Source: Actinoplanes flavus (lineage in GTDB: Bacteria > Actinomycetota > Actinomycetes > Mycobacteriales > Micromonosporaceae). From it: 64,000 bases of DNA. Both the position numbers and the translations under genes were made by a program. The notes under the pieces are model-generated. The model ran no database searches, was not told the DNA's origin, and worked only from the letters and a program-made list of their open reading frames with translations. Below, piece after piece: positions 58,051-64,000 of this stretch; within the stretch, counting starts at the first letter, position 1; the number at the start of each line of letters is the position of its first letter. The DNA lies in the NCBI RefSeq assembly GCF_017592555.1, contig NZ_JAGFNS010000012.1:62001-126000 (forward strand), written 5' to 3'.

Positions 58051-58830
58051 GTGAACATTCTCGCCGACATGCTGCTGTCCGAGCCCGCACCGATCGCCGT
58101 CTGGGCCGTCCTGATGGTCCTCGCGCTGCCCGCCCTGGTCGTCCTGGCCAGCCCGGACGGCGTCCGCAACCCGCGCCTCGAGCTGATCGAGACGATCACC
58201 TGGGTGCGCCTGACCGGGCGGCGGCGAGCGGAGCGGCGGGCCCGGCGAGCGGCGGAGGTGGCGCACGCGCTGCGGTTCGCCGGAGAGGTGCGGGTGGCGG
58301 CCACCCAGGCCGGTGAGGCGGTCGACCGGTGGCAGGGGCACTGGCAGGCGGCCGCCGACCGGGTGGACGCGGCCCTCGCGGCGTGGCAGGCCGCGGACGC
58401 GCGCTGGGCTCGCTGCCGGGCGACAGCGGCCTTCGGCACGCCCTGGACCCCGCAGAACCCTTCGGAGTACGCGTCTCGCGAGCGTTTCCTGCACGATGCG
58501 GTCCGGGCCGCCGCCGACCGGGGTGAGCTGCCGGCCGCCGCCGTGGTCGGCGCGCTGACCGGCGGCGGCGGGTGGGACGCCTGGCTGCACCCGGCGGAGC
58601 AGGAGGTGGCGGTGTCCCGGGCGTCGGCCGCGCACCTGGCTCGGGTCTACCGGGCGGCGGTGGCCGCGGAACGGGCCGCCTGGCACGACGTCCAGCTGGC
58701 CCGCCGGAGCCGGGACAGCCTGCGGCGGGAGGCGGCGCTCGCCGAGGCCCGGGCCACCACGGTCCGGTCGGCCGCGCCGCCGGCCGGGGCGGGTCAGTTG
58801 CGGCGGTCGGCCTTCGCCCAGGCGGCGTGA
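58051..58830 (+). CDS. Coiled, Ala/Arg-rich membrane-linked protein
   Basis: 259-aa protein with one N-terminal helix (APIAVWAVLMVLALPALVVLA) and a long, mainly helical Ala/Arg-rich cytoplasmic part with Trp-x-x-x-Trp patterns (WQGHWQAAADRVDAALAAWQAADARW). No catalytic motif. GTG 58051 is the likely start. Family unknown to me. Confidence 0.7.
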   Translation: MNILADMLLSEPAPIAVWAVLMVLALPALVVLASPDGVRNPRLELIETITWVRLTGRRRAERRARRAAEVAHALRFAGEVRVAATQAGEAVDRWQGHWQAAADRVDAALAAWQAADARWARCRATAAFGTPWTPQNPSEYASRERFLHDAVRAAADRGELPAAAVVGALTGGGGWDAWLHPAEQEVAVSRASAAHLARVYRAAVAAERAAWHDVQLARRSRDSLRREAALAEARATTVRSAAPPAGAGQLRRSAFAQAA

Positions 58831-58949
58831 CCGCGGCCGCTCACGCTCAGTGGTGTGCGATCAACCCGGTGTCAGTGATGCTGGCCGATCCTCATCAGTA
58901 ACGAGAGAAGCCTTCACGAATAGCCGGGAATGGAAGTGTGAATGGTGAT

Positions 58950-58976
58950 GGCCCTGCCACGGAAAGTGGCAGGGCC
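58950..58976. terminator. Hairpin terminator
   Basis: GGCCCTGCCAC (58950-58960), loop GGAAA, GTGGCAGGGCC (58966-58976), between the convergent 58051 and DUF397 genes. Confidence 0.8.
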
Positions 58977-59091
58977 GTGCCGATGCCGCGGCGCCCGCGC
59001 GAGCGAATCACCGCGATATCCCTCAAGGTGCAGATGACGAAAGTCGACCTTGGCTCAGGCCTTCCATCGGCTCGCACCTATCGGTAGGCTC

Positions 59092-59310
59092 TCACGAAAC
59101 GATGTCGAATTCGCCGTCCTTGGCAGAGTCCACGAAGGCGGTCCACTCCGCTGGTGTGAACATGAGGGCCGGTCCACTCCGGTCCTTGCTGTCACGGACG
59201 GCAATTCCACCACCGTCGAGGAATGCGACCTCGACGCAGTTGCTGCCGCCTGTACCGTTACTACGGCTGCCCTTCTTCCAGACGGCCCCGTTGATTTGGT
59301 GCGCAAGCAA
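59092..59310 (-). CDS. DUF397 domain protein
   Basis: 72-aa protein with the DUF397 signature: WKKGSRSNGTGGSNCVEVAFL, IAVRDSKDRSGPALMFTPAEWTAFVDSAKDGEFD. DUF397 proteins almost always follow XRE-DUF5753 regulators in actinomycetes and act in developmental or toxin-antitoxin-like pairs (BldB/WhiJ-type systems). I choose TTG 59310, which has AGGGAGG 8 nt upstream; GTG 59319 is possible. It is the second gene after the regulator. Confidence 0.9.
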   Translation of the reverse strand: MLAHQINGAVWKKGSRSNGTGGSNCVEVAFLDGGGIAVRDSKDRSGPALMFTPAEWTAFVDSAKDGEFDIVS

Positions 59311-59350
59311 CTCAAGCACCTCCCTTCGATGTGATTGTTCGTCGGGAGTG

Positions 59351-60199
59351 CTAAGCGACGAGCAGACTCTCGATCATCTTGATGGTCGTGCGATGGTCAA
59401 GCGCCATGGCGCTCAATCGCTCGAACTCCTGCCGATACCAGTCAACCATGTCTGGTTGTTCCTCGTACAAGTCTCCCGCAAGGCCTTCCATGTAAACAAC
59501 ATCCAAATGGGTGGTCTCTCGGAACTCCAAAAGCGCTGCCGGGCCGCTCAGGAAGGGGTGCCCACCAGCGGTGAAGGGCAGTATCTGCAGGAAAACATTC
59601 GGTAATTTAGCTACCTCGATTAAATGGCGAAGCTGCTCCGCCATGACCTCCGCGCCACCGATCACATGGTGCAGTACGGCCTCGTCCATGAAGGCCGACA
59701 ACTCCAGCGGGCGCTCACTGGTCAGCCGGCCCTGACGGGTCAGGCGCAACTGGATCCGCCGGTCGATGTGCTCCTCGGGATCGGTCGGGCGTCCGCTTCT
59801 CATCAGTGACCGCATGTAGGCGGGAGTCTGCAGGAGACCGGGCACGAGCACCGGCTCCCACGTCCGCATCGCCGAAGCGGCGGCCTCGAGACCCACGAAG
59901 TTCCCCGGCCGCATGATGTCGCGGTAGTCGGTCCACCAGGTCCGCTCGCGGGACTGCCGGGCCAGCTCGACCAGCGCCTCGCGATAGCTCTGCTCCCGCA
60001 CGTTGTAGAGAGTGAGCAGGTCACGCACGTCTCGCGGGGTGACCGCCACCCGCGCGGTCTCGATGCGGGTCACCTTGGCCGAATGCCACTCGAAGTGGCG
60101 TGACACGTCCTGCTGGGTGAGGCCCGCGGCCTCCCGGCATCGTTTGAGCTCCGCCCCCAGCCGGCGGCGACGCAGCGTCGGACCCTCGATATCGGACAC
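59351..60199 (-). CDS. XRE-family regulator with DUF5753
   Basis: 282-aa DNA-binding protein. N-terminal HTH_3 (LGAELKRCREAAGLTQQDVSRHFEWHSAKVTRIETARVAV, about 14-53) and C-terminal DUF5753 (about 95-280), which has the typical FVGLEAAASAMRTWEPVLVPGLLQTPAYMRSL and FLQILPFTAGGHPFLSGPAALLEF. It pairs with the DUF397 gene 40 nt downstream. GTG 60199 follows GGGGAG. It is divergent from the GPP34 gene across an AT-rich spacer. Confidence 0.92.
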   Translation of the reverse strand: MSDIEGPTLRRRRLGAELKRCREAAGLTQQDVSRHFEWHSAKVTRIETARVAVTPRDVRDLLTLYNVREQSYREALVELARQSRERTWWTDYRDIMRPGNFVGLEAAASAMRTWEPVLVPGLLQTPAYMRSLMRSGRPTDPEEHIDRRIQLRLTRQGRLTSERPLELSAFMDEAVLHHVIGGAEVMAEQLRHLIEVAKLPNVFLQILPFTAGGHPFLSGPAALLEFRETTHLDVVYMEGLAGDLYEEQPDMVDWYRQEFERLSAMALDHRTTIKMIESLLVA

Positions 60200-60301
60200 C
60201 TGGACTCCCCTACGGTCCTGATGGAGTCGATATTACGACCGCTCCCTGACGATCCGGTAACCCATTCATGATCGCTATTTCGAAAAGATCAATAAAGTGG
60301 A

Positions 60302-60341
60302 CCTCGGCACCGAGGACTGAATAAGAAGTCTAGTACTTCTT
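60302..60341. promoter_or_regulatory. Two adjacent hairpins in AT-rich divergent region
   Basis: CCTCGG-CA-CCGAGG (60302-60315) is followed by AAGAAGT-N5-ACTTCTT (60323-60341). They lie in the 248-bp divergent spacer between the XRE regulator and GPP34 genes, which is far more AT-rich than the rest of the window. They may be operators or an attenuator. Confidence 0.4.
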
Positions 60342-60447
60342 GTATTGACCTTGGTGTTGGGTACATGATGCTCCGGACATCGAGTTCTGTCTTGTTTCCT
60401 ACATAGGTAAAAGATCATTGGAACTTGCGTCTAAGGGGCGTGACGCA

Positions 60448-61089
60448 GTGTTGGCTGACCAGTACTACCTGATCGCGCACGAGGACCGGACCGGGCGCTC
60501 CCGCCTCCACCCTCGTGCGACCGGCCTGGGACTGGCCGCCGCATTATTGGCTGAGCTGGTCCTGGAAGGCCGTATCGGAGTAACCGACGGCGACCTCTTC
60601 ATCGTCGACCGCCACCCACCGCGCGACGCTCTCGGCCACGACATCCTGGACCTTCTCGTCGCGCAGCCGCAACACCGGGACGTTCGGACCTGGCTCGCCT
60701 TCCTGTCACAGGACGCGGCGTTGCGGGTGGGCGAGAGGCTGGTGCGACTCGGCGCCGTGGAGCCGGTGACGCGGCGGCGGATGCTCGGGACCAGTCACAC
60801 GCTCTACATGCCGAACAGCGCCCAGCAGCGCAACGCCGCGGCGTGGGCCTCCACCCGGCTGGCGAACCTGCTCGTCCGCGGCATGGAGCTGAGCATCGTG
60901 GACCGGATGCTGGTCAGTCTCGTCTCCGCGACCGGCCTGACCCGTCACGTGCTCTACGGATTCGAGAACTATCCGCACGCGTTCCAGTTCCTGCCGAACG
61001 CGGCCGCGTCCCTTCCCAGCGATCTGCGGGAGATCGTCGACTACACCGAGGCCTCGATCGGCTCGGTCGTGACCGTTGGCCGCCGATGA
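60448..61089 (+). CDS. GPP34 (GOLPH3-like) family protein
   Basis: 213-aa protein of the GPP34 family. The N-terminal ADQYYLIAHEDRTGRSRLHPRATGLGLAAALLAELVLEGRIGV is typical, with the C-terminal TGLTRHVLYGF segment. The eukaryotic GOLPH3 binds PI4P; actinobacterial members are unlinked to Golgi and their role is unknown. GTG 60448 is chosen (AGGGG about 9 nt upstream); TTG 60418 is an alternative. It overlaps the APC permease start by ATGA. Confidence 0.88.
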   Translation: MLADQYYLIAHEDRTGRSRLHPRATGLGLAAALLAELVLEGRIGVTDGDLFIVDRHPPRDALGHDILDLLVAQPQHRDVRTWLAFLSQDAALRVGERLVRLGAVEPVTRRRMLGTSHTLYMPNSAQQRNAAAWASTRLANLLVRGMELSIVDRMLVSLVSATGLTRHVLYGFENYPHAFQFLPNAAASLPSDLREIVDYTEASIGSVVTVGRR

Positions 61090-62681
61090 CCTCCGGCCGA
61101 CACGCGCTGCGCCACAACAACCAGGACCAATGGGCCGGACGGCTGCTGATGGACCGCAAGCCGGCCATCGAACCGGACATCATCACCAGAGCCCTGGCCA
61201 GTAACCGGATGGGCGTCGCCTCCGTGGTCTTCTTCGGAGTCGCGGGCGCCGCGCCGCTCACCGTGATCATCGGATCCATCTCGGCGATCTACGCCATCCA
61301 GGGCAGCACCGCCGTTCCGGTCGCCTACCTGGTGGTCGCCGGCATCCTGTCGCTCTTCACCGTCGGATTCGTCGCGATGAGCCGCCACATCGTGAACTCC
61401 GGCGCCTTCTACTCCTACATCAGTCACGGGCTGGGCAGGGTGGTCGGTGTCGGGGCGGCGTTCGTCGCGCTTCCGGCGTACTCGCTGATGCAGATCGGGC
61501 TCTTCGGCCTGTTCGGCTCGGCGGCTTCCGGCATCCTCGGCGCGATGGGTCTCCAGGTCTCCTGGTATGCGTGCGCCCTCGTGGCCTGGGTCCTGGTCAC
61601 CGTGCTCGGCGTGCTCTGGGTCGACCTGAGCGGCAAGGTGCTGGCCGTCCTGCTGGTCGCCGAGATCAGCATCGTGCTCCTCTACGACCTGGTCATGGTC
61701 GCGAACCCGGCCGGCGGATCGATCTCGTTCGAGACACTGTCGCCGGCGCCGATGGTCACACCGGTGGTGGGTTCGTTGCTGGTGCTGGCGATCGCCGGCT
61801 TCGTCGGCTTCGAGGCGACGGTGGTCCTCTCCGAGGAGGCACGCGACCCGAAGCGGACGATCGCGCGGGCGACGCATCTCGCGGTCATCCTGGCCGGCCT
61901 GCTCTGCGGCGTCTCGGCCTGGGCGATGTCGGTGACCACCGGGCCGGACAAGATCCTCTCGGTCGCCGCCGAGCACCAGACGGATCTGGTCTTCACCCTG
62001 GTCGGGCCGCATCTGCCGGCCGTCCTCGTGGACATCGGCTACGTGCTGTTCATGACCAGCGTCTTCGCGGCGCTGCTGGCCTTCCACGCCGCCGTCTCCC
62101 GGTACCAGTTCTCGCTCGGCCGCGAGGGCGTGCTGCCGTCGGCCTGGGGTTACACGCATCCCCGGACCGGGGCGCCGCTGCTCGGCTCGATCACCCAGAG
62201 CGTGCTGGCACTCGGTGTGATCAGCGCCTATGCCTGGGCCGGGGCCGAGCCGCTGCTCTACCTGTTCGCCTGGCTGACGACCATCGGGGGGCTGGGGGTC
62301 CTGGTCCTGATGTGGGCGGCGTCCGCATCGGTGATCGCGTTCTTCCAGCAACATCGCCGGGGGGAGAACCTCTGGCGTGCCTACGTGGCGCCGTTCCTGG
62401 CGTTCCTGCTGCTCTCCATCGTGCTGGCCGCGACGATCATCGGCTTCGGCGACCTCCTGCAGGTCCCGGCCGGGTCCCCGTTCCGCTGGGTGTTCCCGGT
62501 CGCCTACCTCGGGATCGCGGCGCTGGGCTTCGGCTGGGCACTGATCATGCGGACCGTCCGTCCCGAGGTCTACGCGGCGATCGGCCGCGGCGCCGACGTG
62601 CGGGTCACCGCACTCGTCGAGAACGACTTCCCACCGCCGTTGCCGCCGACCCCCGTGGGCACGCACGGCTACCGCTACTGA
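61086..62681 (+). CDS. APC superfamily amino-acid permease
   Basis: 531-aa membrane transporter of the amino acid-polyamine-organocation superfamily. About twelve helices are seen, from VASVVFFGVAGAAPLTVIIGS to the last near VFPVAYLGIAALGFGWALIM. It carries the FVGFEATVVLSEEARDPKRTIARA motif typical of family members. The C-terminal tail is polar. Its ATG at 61086 overlaps the GPP34 stop, with ATG 61149 as alternative. It is followed by a GNAT gene, so transport and acetylation of an amine or amino acid is possible. Confidence 0.93.
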   Translation: MTSGRHALRHNNQDQWAGRLLMDRKPAIEPDIITRALASNRMGVASVVFFGVAGAAPLTVIIGSISAIYAIQGSTAVPVAYLVVAGILSLFTVGFVAMSRHIVNSGAFYSYISHGLGRVVGVGAAFVALPAYSLMQIGLFGLFGSAASGILGAMGLQVSWYACALVAWVLVTVLGVLWVDLSGKVLAVLLVAEISIVLLYDLVMVANPAGGSISFETLSPAPMVTPVVGSLLVLAIAGFVGFEATVVLSEEARDPKRTIARATHLAVILAGLLCGVSAWAMSVTTGPDKILSVAAEHQTDLVFTLVGPHLPAVLVDIGYVLFMTSVFAALLAFHAAVSRYQFSLGREGVLPSAWGYTHPRTGAPLLGSITQSVLALGVISAYAWAGAEPLLYLFAWLTTIGGLGVLVLMWAASASVIAFFQQHRRGENLWRAYVAPFLAFLLLSIVLAATIIGFGDLLQVPAGSPFRWVFPVAYLGIAALGFGWALIMRTVRPEVYAAIGRGADVRVTALVENDFPPPLPPTPVGTHGYRY

Positions 62682-62704
62682 ACTTCAGTCCAGAAAGGAA
62701 ACCG

Positions 62705-63319
62705 ATGACGTACGCCATCCAGGAACTCGTCATCCGGGATGTCACCCCGGTCGACACCGACGAGATCACCGACCTCGTCGCCGAGGCGATGCGCGACGGG
62801 CCGGTCGCCCGGTGGCTGCACTCCGATCCTGACGTTCGTCGCCGGGAGGCGCCCGCCTACTTCTCGATCTTCGTGGAGCACGCCACGCGGCACGGCGAGG
62901 TCTACGCCACCGCCGACGCACAGACCGGTCGCCTCTCCGGAGTGGCCCTCTGGTTCCCGCTGACGTCACTGATCCCGCCGCCGATCGACTACGAGCGCCG
63001 CCTGAAGGAAGCGGCGGGCGATGCCTTCGACCGCGCCTGCCGGCTGGACGCCGCGATCGAGGAACACCACCCGCTCGAGCCACACCACTACCTGGCGTTC
63101 CTCGCGGTCCGCCCGGACGAGCAGAACCGCGGCATCGGCAGCGCCCTGCTCGACCGTCACCACGCCCGGCTCGATCACGCCGGCATCCCGGCCTATCTGG
63201 AGGCCAACGACCCCCGCAACCGTGACCTGTACCTCCGGCACGGCTACCAGGTGCGGTCCGTGATCGAACTACCCGACGGGCCTCCGCTCTGGACGATGTG
63301 GAGGGCGCCTATGGCTTGA
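62705..63319 (+). CDS. GNAT family N-acetyltransferase
   Basis: 204-aa GNAT enzyme. The acetyl-CoA motif A is LAFLAVRPDEQNRGIGSALLDRHHARLD (about 136-163), followed by YLEANDPRNRDLYLRHGYQV with the usual Asn and Tyr. The N-terminal half (VTPVDTDEITDLVAEAMRDGPVARW...) fits the subgroup that acetylates small molecules. It starts 23 nt after the permease stop, preceded by GAAAGGAAA, so it is the third gene of the GPP34-permease operon. Confidence 0.92.
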   Translation: MTYAIQELVIRDVTPVDTDEITDLVAEAMRDGPVARWLHSDPDVRRREAPAYFSIFVEHATRHGEVYATADAQTGRLSGVALWFPLTSLIPPPIDYERRLKEAAGDAFDRACRLDAAIEEHHPLEPHHYLAFLAVRPDEQNRGIGSALLDRHHARLDHAGIPAYLEANDPRNRDLYLRHGYQVRSVIELPDGPPLWTMWRAPMA

Positions 63320-63341
63320 TGACGACGATGAACAGCCGCGC

Positions 63342-63896
63342 CTATGCGGCTGAGGGGAACTCGTACAGCCAGAAGGATTGTTGATCGATCTGGTTGAAAC
63401 GCATGTTGTTGTTGCAGAGGCGGCCCACCATCAGGCGGAACCGCTTCGACATGCGCTTGACCTCGTCGTTGTAGGTGCAGATGTCCAGGCCGACCATGCC
63501 GTTCTGGGTGGCTGCCACGAGGTACATCTGCTCGACGATCTGCGCGAACGCGTCTCTGCCCTTCCCTAGCGGGTTGGCGGCGACGAAGACGATGTACCAG
63601 ATTCGCCTCGCCGCGAAGTGCTCGGGCCAGTGCCGCTCGAAATACTGTGGCGAGATCAGTGGGATCGCCTCGAGGACGTTGGTGTAACAGGCGATGCCGG
63701 ACAGCGTGCCATCGGCTTCCAGGGCCAGGTACTTGTCTATCCGGGTGTCCCGCATGACCTCGTCGAACTCGGAGCGGTACATCAGGTGCCGTTGGGCGGC
63801 GAGGGCGTTCAGCTCCTCGAACGCGTCCAGGTACAGAGTCCAGGCGGCCTCCAGCAGATGGTCGTCGGTGATCTGGTCGAGCACTTTGACAAGCAT
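63342..63896 (-). CDS. Putative GNAT-like acyltransferase
   Basis: 184-aa protein beginning MLVKVLDQITDDHLLEAAWTLYLDAFEELNALAAQRHLM, with EADGTLSGIACYTNVLEAIPLISPQYFERHWPEHF and RIWYIVFVAANPLGKGRDAFAQIVEQMYL. The fold pattern (strand-strand then a loop-helix) suggests a GNAT-like acyltransferase, but motif A is weak (NPLGKGRDA in place of a clear Q/RxxGxG/A). Codon use is less GC-rich than in the neighbouring genes. It is convergent with the GNAT gene. ATG 63896. Confidence 0.65.
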   Translation of the reverse strand: MLVKVLDQITDDHLLEAAWTLYLDAFEELNALAAQRHLMYRSEFDEVMRDTRIDKYLALEADGTLSGIACYTNVLEAIPLISPQYFERHWPEHFAARRIWYIVFVAANPLGKGRDAFAQIVEQMYLVAATQNGMVGLDICTYNDEVKRMSKRFRLMVGRLCNNNMRFNQIDQQSFWLYEFPSAA

Positions 63897-64000
63897 GGCT
63901 GCTCCCCTCCGGGCCCCGTGACAGCCGGCCCGCTGCATCGTACTTACGAAGGTCGATTGCAGTTGACCATCAGAGTACGAACTGTAATAGGGCTACGACA
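63897..64000. other. AT-richer right edge
   Basis: No gene; 104 bp with lower GC than typical. Probably the promoter region of the last gene. Confidence 0.4.

Noticed and set aside
60843..61085. N-terminal extension of the APC permease frame
   Set aside because: It lies within the GPP34 gene in another frame; ATG 61086 with the ATGA overlap is the sensible start.

Overview
The window looks like chromosomal DNA of a high-GC actinobacterium, most likely Micromonosporaceae (Actinoplanes-like). This rests on the very GC-rich coding bias, frequent GTG starts, a DUF397/XRE-DUF5753 pair, a SigC-type ECF factor beside a CopC-CopD gene, and the order clpS - DUF2017 - mec - cysO - cysM ... cyclic-nucleotide phosphodiesterase-like MBL gene - rph - rdgB, which matches the Rv1331-Rv1341 neighbourhood of Mycobacterium tuberculosis. 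The genus is an inference.

Layout. 1-5.6 kb: partial LigD-like gene, FAD monooxygenase, ctaD, MFS exporter with a repeat-rich tail. 5.6-6.98 kb: a gene-free tract of paired palindromes, a (GGTGC)21 array and other short tandem repeats. 7-9.4 kb: NAD salvage operon pncB-pncA-GNAT. 9.4-16.2 kb: ClpS/DUF2017, the CysO-dependent cysteine pathway (mec, a possible Cys-rich leader peptide, cysO, cysM), a phosphodiesterase-like MBL protein, a GT4 glycosyltransferase, rph and rdgB. 16.2-18.8 kb: S33 hydrolase and a DUF4143 ATPase preceded by a 22-bp-period repeat array. 18.8-26.4 kb: complete histidine utilisation operon (RpiR regulator, hutU, M20 amidohydrolase, hutF, hutI, hutH). 26.5-36 kb: TM2, MOSC, expansin, tRNA-Leu, HNH nuclease, Bcp, SpeD-like, Asp23, a MauE/DsbA thiol-redox operon, sigC and copCD. 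36-43.9 kb: large proline/alanine-rich membrane protein, AlkZ-like glycosylase, orn, tRNA-His, a secreted protein with an internal tandem duplication, a HAD relic, ECF sigma plus putative anti-sigma. 44-48.2 kb: two L,D-transpeptidases and a polysaccharide deacetylase between two tRNA-Lys(CTT) genes. 48.3-59 kb: flavin reductase, sulfatase, possible 52-aa basic protein, P450, DUF305, two secreted beta-propeller proteins around a PucR regulator. 59-64 kb: DUF397/XRE pair, then GPP34 - APC permease - GNAT and a final GNAT-like gene, with unusually AT-rich spacers.

Main points to follow up: CysO has 13 residues beyond its Gly-Gly and is encoded with the JAMM protease Mec that could trim it; a Cys-codon-ending small ORF lies between mec and cysO; four 13-bp direct repeats at 22/23/22-bp spacing precede the DUF4143 ATPase; three units of paired palindromes with a fixed 103-105-bp spacing form a previously unexplained repeat array; an M20 enzyme occupies the place of HutG; and the LigD-like gene has lost the KxDG lysine motif.
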